A DNA stretch of 64,000 nt from Bact-08 sp964533215 (GTDB lineage Bacteria > Bacteroidota > Bacteroidia > Bacteroidales > UBA932), in the NCBI GenBank assembly GCA_964533215.1, contig CAZHLJ010000007.1, positions 1 to 64,000 on the forward strand. Direction: 5' to 3'. A model generated the notes under the pieces. It had not been told where the DNA came from, made no database searches, and worked only from the letters and a program-made list of their open reading frames with translations. This document shows positions 7,169 to 16,552 of this stretch, in pieces. The stretch's first letter is position 1. The number at the start of each line of letters is the position of its first letter. The position numbers and the translations under genes were made by a program.

Positions 7169-8047
7169 ATGATGAAATCATTCGTTTTTCCTGGTCAGGG
7201 CGCTCAATTCAGCGGAATGGGAAAAGAGTTGTATGAAACTTACCCCCTGGCAAAAGAATTATTTGAACAAGCAAATGAAATCCTAGGATTCCGTATAACA
7301 GATACAATGTTCAGTGGCAGTGACGAGGAGTTGAAACAGACAAAGGTCACACAACCAGCAATTTTCCTCCATTCAGTAATACTCTCTGCATGTCATCATG
7401 ACTTCACTCCAGATATGACAGCCGGTCATTCGCTTGGAGAGTTCTCTGCTCTAGTGGCTGCTGAAGCTATGACATTTGAAGACGGCTTACGACTTGTATA
7501 TGCCAGAGCTATGGCAATGCAGAAAGCATGTGAGCTTCAGCCCTCTACAATGGCTGCTGTATTAGGTCTTGCCGATGAAATTGTGGAAAAAGTCTGTGCT
7601 TCGGTTCCAGGTGTTGTGGTCCCTGCAAACTATAATTGTGCCGGACAACTCGTAATATCCGGTTCGATTGAGTCTGTCACAAAGGCTTGCGAAGAGCTTA
7701 AGGCGGCAGGTGCAAAGAGAGCCATCATTCTTGCTGTTGGAGGCGCTTTCCACTCTCCATTGATGGAGCCTGCAGGAAAAGAACTTGCTGCTGCAATAGA
7801 ACAGACTAAAATAGTCACACCAATATGTCCGGTGTATCAAAATGTGGATGCAAAACCACATACATCTCCAACAGAAATCAAAGACAATCTAATCAAGCAA
7901 TTGACCGCTCCGGTACGATGGAGACAGATTGTAGAGAATATGTGGGCTGATGGAGGAAGGGATTTTACAGAGCTTGGTCCAGGCAATGTCCTTCAAAATC
8001 TTATTAAAAAAATTGCTCCCGAAAGCACAACTCAAGGGTATCAATAA
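7169..8047 (+). CDS. fabD: Malonyl-CoA:ACP transacylase
   Basis: A 292-residue cytoplasmic enzyme that loads malonyl groups from CoA onto acyl carrier protein for fatty acid synthesis. Visible motifs are FPGQGAQFSGMG (7-18), the nucleophile elbow GHSLGE (catalytic Ser88), the Arg of YARAMAMQ, the catalytic His of GGAFHSPLM (about 193) and the C-terminal ELGPGNVL. Length is typical for FabD. The start could be ATG 7169 or 7172; this does not change the domain. It is not next to other fab genes. Its promoter is the right arm of the palindrome at 7101-7150. Confidence 0.95.
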   Translation: MMKSFVFPGQGAQFSGMGKELYETYPLAKELFEQANEILGFRITDTMFSGSDEELKQTKVTQPAIFLHSVILSACHHDFTPDMTAGHSLGEFSALVAAEAMTFEDGLRLVYARAMAMQKACELQPSTMAAVLGLADEIVEKVCASVPGVVVPANYNCAGQLVISGSIESVTKACEELKAAGAKRAIILAVGGAFHSPLMEPAGKELAAAIEQTKIVTPICPVYQNVDAKPHTSPTEIKDNLIKQLTAPVRWRQIVENMWADGGRDFTELGPGNVLQNLIKKIAPESTTQGYQ

Positions 8048-8102
8048 GCATAGGTTTTAGTACTCCACTATTTGAGAAATAATCGTGAAAATCGATTTAT
8101 TT

Positions 8103-8301
8103 TACTATTTTTGTAAATAGTAGATAACATGCTCATGCATTTTCAAATATCAAAAGAGTACGAGACCGAAACAGTCTTTTCGTTGATAAAGTTCCTTATT
8201 CAGGGCTTTATCAACGGAAAAAGTTCTGACGAAAAATATTCTGCAAAATCAGAAAATATTCACTGATATGGTCAGTAGCATATAAATGTTGCCGACCATA
8301 T
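8103..8301 (+). promoter_or_regulatory. Promoter and structured leader of PFOR gene
   Basis: The 341-nt gap before the PFOR gene has a -7 box TATTTTTG (8106-8113) inside a small palindrome (TACTATTT 8103-8110 / AAATAGTA 8115-8122). The implied leader of about 270 nt holds two perfect stem-loops: CGTTGATAAAG (8181-8191) / CTTTATCAACG (8206-8216), and ATATGGTC (8266-8273) / GACCATAT (8294-8301). I recognise no known riboswitch. Reading frames here are short and unconvincing. Confidence 0.5.
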
Positions 8302-8388
8302 TAAGTTATAGTCAATATTAAGATTAAGCAAAATCAGAATCGAAAATAAATTAACTTATTAATAAATTTAATTACTAAAATACAAGCT

Positions 8389-11300
8389 ATGGCAAAAGAA
8401 AAGAAATTTATTACCTGTGATGGTAATTACGCCGCAGCACATGTAGCTTACATGTTTAGCGAACTGGCAGCCATTTACCCTATCACTCCGTCATCAACTA
8501 TGGCAGAGTATGTAGATGAATGGGCTGCTTTCGGAAAGAAAAACCTTTTTGGTGAAGAGTTAAAAGTTTTGGAGATGCAGAGTGAAGGTGGTGCGGCAGG
8601 TGCTCTTCATGGAGCTCTTCAGTCAGGAGTTTTAGCTACCACATTTACGGCGTCACAGGGTTTGTTGCTTATGATCCCAAACATGTATAAAATTGCAGGA
8701 GAACTTCTCCCTTCAGTTTTCCACGTTTCTGCCCGTACTTTGGCTTCTCAGGCTCTCTCAATATTCGGTGACCATTCGGATGTAATGTCAGCCAGACAGA
8801 CTGGTTTTGCATTCCTTGCTTCAGGTAGCGTTCAGGAGGCCCTGGACCTTGGAGCTGTTTCTCATCTTTCTACACTAAAATCAAGAATTCCTTTTGTACA
8901 CTTCTTTGATGGATTCCGCACTTCTCATGAAATTCAAAAAATCGAGGATCTGGATCAGCAGGCTTTGAAAGATATGATAAGCGAAAAGTCTCTTGCAGCA
9001 TTCCGCAGCAGAGCTCTGAACCCTAATAAACCTGTCACTAGGGGAACCGCTCAGAATCCTGATGTATTCTTCCAAGCCCGCGAAGCTTCCAATTCCTATT
9101 ATGAGGCCGTTCCGGACATTGTTGCAAGATATATGGGAGAGATCAGCGAACTTACCGGACGCCATTATCTTCCATTTGACTATTATGGAGATCCTAATGC
9201 TGAAAACATTATCATTGCAATGGGATCCGTTTGCGAAACAATTAAAGAGGTTATCGACTATCAGACAGAAAAGGGAGAAAAGGTTGGTCTGCTTACTGTA
9301 AGACTCTACAGACCATTCTCTGCAAAATATTTCTTCAGAGTACTTCCTAAGAGCGTAAAACGTATTGCCGTTCTTGACAGGACAAAAGAACCTGGTGCAA
9401 CTGGAGAACCACTATATCTTGATGTTAAGGCTGCAATTGTAGACAACGGCGGCAAACTTCCATTGATTGTTGGCGGACGTTACGGCCTCTCTTCAAAAGA
9501 TACAAGCCCGGCACAGATAATATCAGTGTTTGACAACTTAAAGATGAAGGAGCCTAAGAATGGTTTTACAATTGGTATCGTAGACGATGTAAGTTTCAAG
9601 TCGCTTCCGCTTAAGGAGGAGATAAGTCTTGCAAAACCTGGCGTCAAAGAGTGTAAATTCTTTGGACTTGGCTCTGATGGTACCGTTGGTGCAAATAAAA
9701 ATACAATCAAGATTATCGGTGAGGCCACACCTAAATATGTCCAGGCATATTTCGATTATGACTCTAAGAAATCAGGTGGATATACCTGCTCTCATCTGAG
9801 ATTCGGTGATACTCCTATTCACTCTCCATATTTGGTTTCCACTCCGGACTTCGTTGCCTGTCATGTAACATCTTACCTAAACAAGTACGATGTAATGAGA
9901 GGTATCAAGAAAGGCGGCACTCTTTTGCTCAACACTTTATGGTCAAAAGAAGACACTCTTCAGAAACTTCCTGATTTCATCAAAGCGACCATCGCAAAGA
10001 AGGAGATCAATTTTTACATAATCAATGCTACCAAAATTGCTGAAGAGATTGGTCTAGGCAACAGGACAAATACTATCCTGCAATCGGCATTTTTCAAAAT
10101 CACAGGCATAATCCCTTACGAGCAAGCTGTGAAAGAGATGAAGAAGGCGGCTGAAAAGTCTTACGGCAAAAAAGGTGAATCTATATTAAATATGAACTTC
10201 GCAGCCATCGACAGAGGCGCTGAATACGAGAAAATTGATGTTCCTTGCGACTGGAAAAACCTTACTGCCAAATTCAGACCATCAAACTATAACAGATTGG
10301 CTCCGGACTGGGTACGCAATGTTGCCGATCCGGTAAACGCACAGTCTGGTAATGATCTTCCTGTAAGTGCATTCCTTCATCTGGAAGATGGCACGATTCC
10401 TGCCGGAACTGCCGCTTATGAAAAACGTGGTGCTGCAACACATGTTCCTGAATGGCAACCTGAAAATTGTATCCAGTGTAACCAATGTGCCTATGTCTGC
10501 CCTCACGCTGCCATCCGTCCTTTCCTTATGACTAAAGAGGAACAGGAAGCAGCTCCTGCATCTGTCAAGAGAGTTCCCGGCAATGGAAGCCTTAAAGATT
10601 ACAGCTTCACAATTCAGGTATCGGCTATGGACTGTACCGGTTGCGGAAACTGCGCTGATGTATGTCCGGCCAAGACCAAAGCTCTTGTAATGAAATCTTT
10701 CGAGTCTCAGGAACATGAAAAAGATAACTTCGATTATCTAAATGATGTTGTTGGGTATAAGGATACAGTTTTACCTAAGAGTCAGAATGTGAAGAACCTT
10801 CAGTTCTCACAACCTTTGTTCGAGTTCTCAGGAGCTTGTGCAGGATGCGGCGAGACTCCATATATCAAGGCAATTACACAACTGTTCGGCGATCGCATGA
10901 TGATTGCAAATGCAACCGGATGTTCTTCTATCTATGGAGGTTCATTCCCGGCATCACCATACACAACCAATAAAGACGGCAACGGTCCTTCATGGGCAAA
11001 CTCTTTGTTCGAGGACAATGCTGAATATGGTCTTGGTATGCGAATGGGCTCTGAAAGAGTACGTGACAGGGTTGCAAAACTTATGGCTGACGGATTGGTT
11101 TGCGATTGCTGCTCTGCTGAATTGAAAGTTCTATTTGGCGAATGGCTATCGAAAAGAGAAGATTCTGCTGCTACAAGAGAGTTGGCTTCAAAGATAATCC
11201 CTCTTGTATCTGAATGCAAATGCGATATATGCAAGGAACTTACTACGCTCAAGGATTTCATGGTGACACGTTCACAATGGATCTTCGGTGGTGACGGGTG

Positions 11301-11919
11301 GGCCTACGATATCGGATACGGTGGACTTGACCACGTACTTGCTACCGGCAACAATCTTAATGTATTGGTTCTTGATACTGAAGTTTACTCAAATACCGGT
11401 GGTCAGTCTTCTAAATCAACACCTGCCGGAGCTGTAGCCAAATTTGCGACGTCTGGTAAGAAGATACGTAAGAAAGACCTTGGAATGATGGCTATGAGTT
11501 ATGGCTATGTTTATGTTGCTCAGGTTTCCATGGGTGCAAGTCACAATCAGTTGCTGACTGTTCTCAAAGAGGCTGAAGCATACGATGGCCCTTCTCTGAT
11601 TATCGCATACTCACCATGTATCAACCATGGCTTAAAGAACGGCATGGGAGCTTCTCAAAAAGAGGAGAAACTGGCTGTAGAATGTGGATACTGGCATCTT
11701 TACAGATTCAACCCGGCTCTTGAGGCAGAGGGCAAGAATCCATTCATATTGGACAGCAAGGAGCCTGATTGGTCTAAATTCCAGGAATTCATCAAGGGTG
11801 AAGTTCGTTACTCTTCTCTTATCAAGACATTCCCTAAGGATGCGGAACAGTTGTTCAGTCTTACAGAAGAGTATGCAAAAATACGGTATAACTCTTACAA
11901 GAGACTCGCCGGAATCTAA
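8389..11919 (+). CDS. nifJ: Pyruvate:ferredoxin (flavodoxin) oxidoreductase
   Basis: A 1176-residue single-chain PFOR that converts pyruvate and CoA to acetyl-CoA and CO2, passing electrons to ferredoxin or flavodoxin; an oxygen-sensitive cytoplasmic enzyme typical of anaerobes. Domains in order: pyrimidine-binding domain with YPITPSSTMAE and the conserved Thr/Arg region, transketolase C-like and gamma domains (about 420-630), a 2x[4Fe-4S] ferredoxin domain (C694, C697, C700, C704 and C749, C752, C755, C759), and the TPP domain with the proximal-cluster cysteines C817 and C820 and the TPP motif GDGWAYDIG (968-976), plus NTGGQ. Length and motif order are complete. It is monocistronic, with a long leader and a strong terminator. 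Confidence 0.97.
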   Translation: MAKEKKFITCDGNYAAAHVAYMFSELAAIYPITPSSTMAEYVDEWAAFGKKNLFGEELKVLEMQSEGGAAGALHGALQSGVLATTFTASQGLLLMIPNMYKIAGELLPSVFHVSARTLASQALSIFGDHSDVMSARQTGFAFLASGSVQEALDLGAVSHLSTLKSRIPFVHFFDGFRTSHEIQKIEDLDQQALKDMISEKSLAAFRSRALNPNKPVTRGTAQNPDVFFQAREASNSYYEAVPDIVARYMGEISELTGRHYLPFDYYGDPNAENIIIAMGSVCETIKEVIDYQTEKGEKVGLLTVRLYRPFSAKYFFRVLPKSVKRIAVLDRTKEPGATGEPLYLDVKAAIVDNGGKLPLIVGGRYGLSSKDTSPAQIISVFDNLKMKEPKNGFTIGIVDDVSFKSLPLKEEISLAKPGVKECKFFGLGSDGTVGANKNTIKIIGEATPKYVQAYFDYDSKKSGGYTCSHLRFGDTPIHSPYLVSTPDFVACHVTSYLNKYDVMRGIKKGGTLLLNTLWSKEDTLQKLPDFIKATIAKKEINFYIINATKIAEEIGLGNRTNTILQSAFFKITGIIPYEQAVKEMKKAAEKSYGKKGESILNMNFAAIDRGAEYEKIDVPCDWKNLTAKFRPSNYNRLAPDWVRNVADPVNAQSGNDLPVSAFLHLEDGTIPAGTAAYEKRGAATHVPEWQPENCIQCNQCAYVCPHAAIRPFLMTKEEQEAAPASVKRVPGNGSLKDYSFTIQVSAMDCTGCGNCADVCPAKTKALVMKSFESQEHEKDNFDYLNDVVGYKDTVLPKSQNVKNLQFSQPLFEFSGACAGCGETPYIKAITQLFGDRMMIANATGCSSIYGGSFPASPYTTNKDGNGPSWANSLFEDNAEYGLGMRMGSERVRDRVAKLMADGLVCDCCSAELKVLFGEWLSKREDSAATRELASKIIPLVSECKCDICKELTTLKDFMVTRSQWIFGGDGWAYDIGYGGLDHVLATGNNLNVLVLDTEVYSNTGGQSSKSTPAGAVAKFATSGKKIRKKDLGMMAMSYGYVYVAQVSMGASHNQLLTVLKEAEAYDGPSLIIAYSPCINHGLKNGMGASQKEEKLAVECGYWHLYRFNPALEAEGKNPFILDSKEPDWSKFQEFIKGEVRYSSLIKTFPKDAEQLFSLTEEYAKIRYNSYKRLAGI

Positions 11920-11940
11920 TCCCGATTCCTTAAATAAATT

Positions 11941-11975
11941 AAAAGCCCTGAGACAAAATCTCAGGGCTTTTAATT
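11941..11975 (+). terminator. Intrinsic terminator of PFOR gene
   Basis: AAAAGCCCTGAGA (11941-11953) and TCTCAGGGCTTTT (11959-11971) form a perfect 13-bp stem with a 5-nt loop and T-rich tail. The A-run on the other side lets it also stop the convergent lipoprotein transcript. Confidence 0.92.
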
Positions 11976-12009
11976 TTATATACGCTATTTAAAATAAAAG
12001 ACTTTATGT

Positions 12010-12687
12010 TCAATTAGGTGTCTGAGAAATAAAGACGGGCTCAGCACTTTCAAATAGGCCACTCCCATAAAACAAATTAGCTACTTCCAAGGCATTTCCT
12101 TTAGACTGCTTTGTACAAGCAACAACATAACATTGGGGTATTTTAGGAACTTTACCAATTATCCCTACATTATACTCTTTTGAAAGACGTTTCAGATGAG
12201 TAGTATCAGCAGTAGTACTAAGATAAACACATACTAAATTTGTCAAGGGAAATTCCGGCCCACCCTTCCAGGAATAATAAGGGGCAGAATAGGCAACTTC
12301 AGGGATGGCTGTGGCTGACATATAGTTGATACCAATCTCTGCCCATTCATAATTTAAAAATGAATATGCAGCATCACCCGAAAGATCTGTGCCACCGTAC
12401 CCGTATGCTTTAATTTTAGAAGAATCTATCCCAATCCCTATTTTACGGAGTGATGATAACAGAGCCAATCTATCCGAAGAGCGAAAGAGTACAAAAGACT
12501 TGTTTTCCGATCTCTTTATCTGGATTTGTTCTCTCTGGAACCAATAATGGTCAAATGTCCCAAGAGTAGTCGGTTTCTCAGGTATTATCACATTCTCTTC
12601 TGAAGTATCTTCCAGAGACTCATTGCATGCTACGGCAGCAATCATTATGAGAAATGCCAGACCGATTTTCTTTAAAAAACTTTTCAT
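12010..12687 (-). CDS. Lipoprotein resembling an orphan subtilase prodomain
   Basis: A 225-residue lipoprotein (MKSFLKKIGLAFLIMIAAVAC, lipobox Cys21). I recognise in its C-terminal part (about 160-222: KRLSKEYNVGIIGKVPKIPQ, YVVACTKQSKGNALEVANLF, YGSGLFESAEP) the pattern of the N-terminal propeptide of Bacteroidota subtilisin-like (S8) peptidases, in which the prodomain both chaperones and inhibits the protease. No Asp-His-Ser catalytic domain follows: the gene stops at FISQTPN, where the peptidase domain would begin. It may be a stand-alone protease inhibitor or a remnant; the rest (30-150) is unassigned. It converges on the PFOR gene and shares its bidirectional terminator. Family assignment is by pattern only. 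Confidence 0.55.
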   Translation of the reverse strand: MKSFLKKIGLAFLIMIAAVACNESLEDTSEENVIIPEKPTTLGTFDHYWFQREQIQIKRSENKSFVLFRSSDRLALLSSLRKIGIGIDSSKIKAYGYGGTDLSGDAAYSFLNYEWAEIGINYMSATAIPEVAYSAPYYSWKGGPEFPLTNLVCVYLSTTADTTHLKRLSKEYNVGIIGKVPKIPQCYVVACTKQSKGNALEVANLFYGSGLFESAEPVFISQTPN

Positions 12688-12881
12688 CTTTTTAATATTT
12701 ATGTTGACAAAAAGAGCTCAAATCACAAGCAGGGATAATATTTTAACTAATAACCGCCATCGTAAGCGTGTGGCAATTTAACTAAAATTATTTAAAAGCC
12801 AGTATTTTATATGAAAATATTCTTTGAACAATCGGTATAATAAGCCTCTTTTGACGCTTGGAAATTTCGTCTTACAAAGAC

Positions 12882-12911
12882 AGGTCGAGCCAAATGAAAT
12901 TGACTCGACCT
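12882..12911 (-). terminator. Probable terminator of the hut operon
   Basis: AGGTCGAG (12882-12889) and CTCGACCT (12904-12911) form a perfect 8-bp stem with a 14-nt loop directly after the ftcD stop. The minus-strand tail (GTCTTTGT) is only moderately T-rich. Confidence 0.6.
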
Positions 12912-12917
12912 TTGGCT

Positions 12918-14618
12918 TTAACTTTCTAGTGTCTTAAGCACTGAATCTGTAATCTCAGTCTCTCTCTTGGTTGCAGAATCAAATATCTCCGCAGCCTCTG
13001 AAAGCAATCGATCTGCAACTTCCCTGTCCTTGAGTTGTGCAGCATTTATCCTGACATTCATATAAGCCCCGAAAATTGCAGTGCGAAGGCAGAGAGCTCC
13101 CACTCCTGCATCCGATAATGAGTTTGGATTTCCGTCCTTAACCATAGCCTCAATAAGCCCAAAGCCTGAATATGCCACCTTCATGGTGCGGAGAGGAACT
13201 TCAGTTGCATAAAGCGTGGCTGTCTGAATCGCAGCGATCCTTGCAGCTTTCTCCTCTTCACTTCCCTTTGGAAGTCCGAATGCTTCCATTATCTTGTTGA
13301 ATGAATTGGTATCTTCATCTACAAGGAATAACATCTCCTTCATGATTTCCTGTCCTTTGACAGCCCAATCAGAAAAGTACTTCCAATTATCGTCCCAACC
13401 GGGTTTATGTGACGAGAGGTTCGCAACCATTGTTCCTAATGCAGCTCCCAAAGAACCAACATATGCAGATATGGAACCACCACCAGGAGCTGGAGACTCA
13501 CTTGCAGTCTCGTCGGCAAAGCCCTTGCATGTCATATCTATAAGCTTTTTGGACATCCCCTCCTCCATTAAAAATTCAATTACCTTCTCTTTAGGGTCAA
13601 ATGGCTTAAGGTCGTCCAGTCCCATTGATTTCACAGCGATCTTGATGATTTCATCTTCCGAAATGCCGGCAGATCTCTCCTGCTTTGCCAGATAGTAGTT
13701 TCCAGCCTCTATGAGAACCTTCTTTGGAATAAGGCCTACTATTTCAGATCCTGTAACACGTATTCCCCTTGCAGCAGCCTTGGCCACAACCTCGTCAAAT
13801 GCGATATGCACCGGAGTCTGTGTAATGTTTGTAACATTCATGGATACCTGCGCTATACCATACTCCTCGATAAACCAACCTATAGCCTTGCATCCCTTCA
13901 ATGTACCATGAACCCAGACATCTTTCCCATTCGCATCTTTCACTACCTTGCCTGTGACAAGGTTTCCCTCACGCAATTTACGTCCTTTTTCTCTCACATC
14001 AAATGCAATAGCATTGGCTCTACGGGTAGATGTAGTGTTAAGATTATAGTTTATTGCAACCAGAAAATCTCTTGCGCCAATAACAGAGGCTCCGGTTTGT
14101 GCAACTCTGGCATTAAACTCAGCAGGGCCAAAATCGGGTTTCCATTCTGCATCCTGCAACTTCTTTGAAAGTCCTTCATACTCACCTGAACGGCAAACTG
14201 CAAGGTTTTTCCTCTCTGGTTTAAAAGCAGCTCCTTCGTAGCAATAGACTGGGATCTGAAGCTCCTCGCCAACCCTTTTGGCAAGCTTGCGGGCATATTC
14301 AGCAGTCTGTTCCATTGTTATTCCGGCTATAGGAATAAGGGGGCATACATCTGTTGCACCCATACGTGGATGTTCACCATGATGGTGACGCATATCTATC
14401 AACTCTCCGGCTTTCTTTATTGCCTGGAATGCAGCCTCAATGACCTTTTCTGGAGAGCCTACAAATGTCACTACCGTTCTGTTGGTGGCAGCACCCGGAT
14501 CTGTATTAAGTAACTTAACTCCTTCAATTTTCTCTACTTCGTCCGTTATCTGTTTAATAACTTGCATGTTGCGACCTTCGCTGAAATTTGGTACGCATTC
14601 AATTATTTGTTGATTCAT
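12918..14618 (-). CDS. ftcD: Formiminotransferase-cyclodeaminase
   Basis: A 566-residue bifunctional enzyme of histidine degradation. It transfers the formimino group of formiminoglutamate to tetrahydrofolate and then releases ammonia to give methenyl-THF. The transferase N-subdomain is marked by IIECVPNFSEGRN (4-16) and HHHGEHPRMGATDVCPLIP; the cyclodeaminase domain is the C-terminal 200 residues with FADETASESPAPGGGSISAY (about 368-387) followed by the helical bundle. Length matches bifunctional FTCD rather than the single-domain forms. It is the last gene of the minus-strand operon hutH-hutI-MBL-ftcD, 15 nt after the MBL gene. Confidence 0.95.
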   Translation of the reverse strand: MNQQIIECVPNFSEGRNMQVIKQITDEVEKIEGVKLLNTDPGAATNRTVVTFVGSPEKVIEAAFQAIKKAGELIDMRHHHGEHPRMGATDVCPLIPIAGITMEQTAEYARKLAKRVGEELQIPVYCYEGAAFKPERKNLAVCRSGEYEGLSKKLQDAEWKPDFGPAEFNARVAQTGASVIGARDFLVAINYNLNTTSTRRANAIAFDVREKGRKLREGNLVTGKVVKDANGKDVWVHGTLKGCKAIGWFIEEYGIAQVSMNVTNITQTPVHIAFDEVVAKAAARGIRVTGSEIVGLIPKKVLIEAGNYYLAKQERSAGISEDEIIKIAVKSMGLDDLKPFDPKEKVIEFLMEEGMSKKLIDMTCKGFADETASESPAPGGGSISAYVGSLGAALGTMVANLSSHKPGWDDNWKYFSDWAVKGQEIMKEMLFLVDEDTNSFNKIMEAFGLPKGSEEEKAARIAAIQTATLYATEVPLRTMKVAYSGFGLIEAMVKDGNPNSLSDAGVGALCLRTAIFGAYMNVRINAAQLKDREVADRLLSEAAEIFDSATKRETEITDSVLKTLES

Positions 14619-14633
14619 GATTAAATATATGAT

Positions 14634-15278
14634 TTACTCTGTATAAAAATTCACTCCTTTTGGGAGCCTGGATTTTATTGTTTTTTCATCCAGCTCAAAA
14701 TAGTGGTAAGCGTATAGGCTCTTTGGCATTATAGTCTTGGCTGCTTCAATGAACATTGTGTCGCTCATTGTATATGGAAGGTTTTTTGGTAAGAAGGCAA
14801 GGTCTATTTCTCCTAACTCCTTCATCTCAGGAATGAGTTCGGTATCACCTGCAAAATACAATCTAAAGCCTGCGAAATCAAGAATATAGCCATTACCCTC
14901 ACCTTTTGCGTGGTAAGGCTGACCATTATCTTTTTTGTTGTATATATTATAGGCATATACGGCCTTAATTTTAATTCCTTTATAATCAAATACATCCCCC
15001 TGTCTCAAACCATTCGAACCTATTAGCTCTTCATGAACATTAAGGCTGGAAACAATAGTTGTTTTGTCGCTTAAAATATGTTTCAAGGCTCTCTTGTCAA
15101 AATGGTCATAATGGTCATGCGTGATGAGTATCAGGTCTGCCTTGGGCAAACGTGAATAATCTGCAATTTCACTGTATGGGTCGGTAATGATTATGTTCCC
15201 GTTCCATCGGAGGAGTATTGAGGCATGTCCAATGACTTGGATATCAACTTCTCCCAAAGGTGTCAAAAACTTGCTCAT
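14634..15278 (-). CDS. MBL-fold metal-dependent hydrolase
   Basis: A 214-residue cytoplasmic protein of the metallo-beta-lactamase fold, UlaG-like branch. The metal site HDHYDH lies at 54-59, preceded by GHASILLRW and DPYSEI, and followed by YFAGDTELIPEM (second metal region) and a late YHYFE. It sits inside the hut operon, 23 nt after hutI and 15 nt before ftcD. No step of the textbook histidine pathway needs it, so it may act on a side product or stand in for another enzyme; that is inference. Confidence 0.8.
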   Translation of the reverse strand: MSKFLTPLGEVDIQVIGHASILLRWNGNIIITDPYSEIADYSRLPKADLILITHDHYDHFDKRALKHILSDKTTIVSSLNVHEELIGSNGLRQGDVFDYKGIKIKAVYAYNIYNKKDNGQPYHAKGEGNGYILDFAGFRLYFAGDTELIPEMKELGEIDLAFLPKNLPYTMSDTMFIEAAKTIMPKSLYAYHYFELDEKTIKSRLPKGVNFYTE

Positions 15279-15301
15279 ATTATTCGATTTTAAGGTTTGT
15301 C

Positions 15302-16552
15302 CTAAATCTCTGCCACCTTCCCTTTAAGGATAAGTCTATCTACAAATGGAGAACTTATTGCGTAAGGAATAAATTCCAAAGAAGGTGTCGGTTTGGTTAT
15401 GATAAGATTGGCAATCTTACCCACAGCTATCGATCCGAGAGTCTCACTTAGTCCCATTGCATAGGCACCATTGATTGTTGTAGCGTTGATGAGCTCCTCC
15501 GGAGTCAGTTTCATCTTGAGGGCTGCCAGAGCCATCATGAATTTCATATCACCAGAAGGGCAGGAACCGGGATTATAGTTTGAGGCAATAGCGACAGGAA
15601 GTCCATACTCTATCATTTTTCTTGCCGGAGCATAATCCATTTCAAGGAAAAATGTTGCTCCCGGAAGAAGAGTTGCAATAGTGTCGCTTCCTTTTAGAGC
15701 CATGAACTCTGCCTCTCCTGTTGACTCAAGATGGTCTACCGACAAAGCATTGTACTTGAGACCAACCTGAACGCCTCCTGAGAAGCCCATCTGGTTTGCA
15801 TGAACCTTAGGTCTAAGCCCATACTTGATCGCTGCATTGAAGATACGGTCTGTATCCTCAACTGTAAAGAAGCCCTCTTCGCAAAATACATCTACAAATT
15901 CTGCCAACTCCTCTACGGCAATCAATGGTATCATCTCGGAAATTATCTCATTTACATACTCTTCCTGCCGTCCTTTATACCTAAGCGGAACAGCATGAGC
16001 TCCAAGAAAAGTAGCCTTGACCTCCAACGGTGTATCTTCTGATATTCTCTTTATTACCCTAAGCATTTTAAGCTCATCCTCAACTGTAAGGCCATATCCG
16101 CTCTTTATCTCTACAGCTCCGGTACCGAATCCCATTATCTCCCTGACTCTCACCATTGCCTGTCTGTACAACTCATCCTCGGACGTATCGTGAAGAAGAG
16201 CTGCTGAATTAAGGATACCCCCTCCTCTTCTTGCAATCTCCTGATACGATAATCCCCTTATCTTATCAAAATACTCCGTCTCCCTGCTGCCTGCATATAC
16301 AAGATGTGTGTGCGAGTCGCAGAATGCAGGTAAAACCATCTTCCCTTGTACATCAATAATCTTTGCACCAGGAAACTTGCTCGCCTCCAGCTGAGACATC
16401 TCTCCAAAATCTGCAATTATATCTCCGTCAATAGCTAGATATCCATTATCTATACAATCCAACCGGGACATCTCTGCTCCTGCCTTGAGCAAGAGTCTTT
16501 CAGAGCGTTCGACCTGAACTAACCTGCCGATATTTATTATTAATGTCTTCAT
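15302..16552 (-). CDS. hutI: Imidazolonepropionase
   Basis: A 416-residue amidohydrolase that opens 4-imidazolone-5-propionate to N-formimino-L-glutamate, the third step of histidine degradation. The metal ligands HTH (H81, H83) follow LPAFCDS; KSGYGLT, FLGAHAVP, VHANQMGFSGG, SVDHLEST and NYNPGSCPSGD are all family motifs. Length is typical. Its ATG overlaps the hutH stop by one base (TAATG), pointing to translational coupling. Confidence 0.96.
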   Translation of the reverse strand: MKTLIINIGRLVQVERSERLLLKAGAEMSRLDCIDNGYLAIDGDIIADFGEMSQLEASKFPGAKIIDVQGKMVLPAFCDSHTHLVYAGSRETEYFDKIRGLSYQEIARRGGGILNSAALLHDTSEDELYRQAMVRVREIMGFGTGAVEIKSGYGLTVEDELKMLRVIKRISEDTPLEVKATFLGAHAVPLRYKGRQEEYVNEIISEMIPLIAVEELAEFVDVFCEEGFFTVEDTDRIFNAAIKYGLRPKVHANQMGFSGGVQVGLKYNALSVDHLESTGEAEFMALKGSDTIATLLPGATFFLEMDYAPARKMIEYGLPVAIASNYNPGSCPSGDMKFMMALAALKMKLTPEELINATTINGAYAMGLSETLGSIAVGKIANLIITKPTPSLEFIPYAISSPFVDRLILKGKVAEI

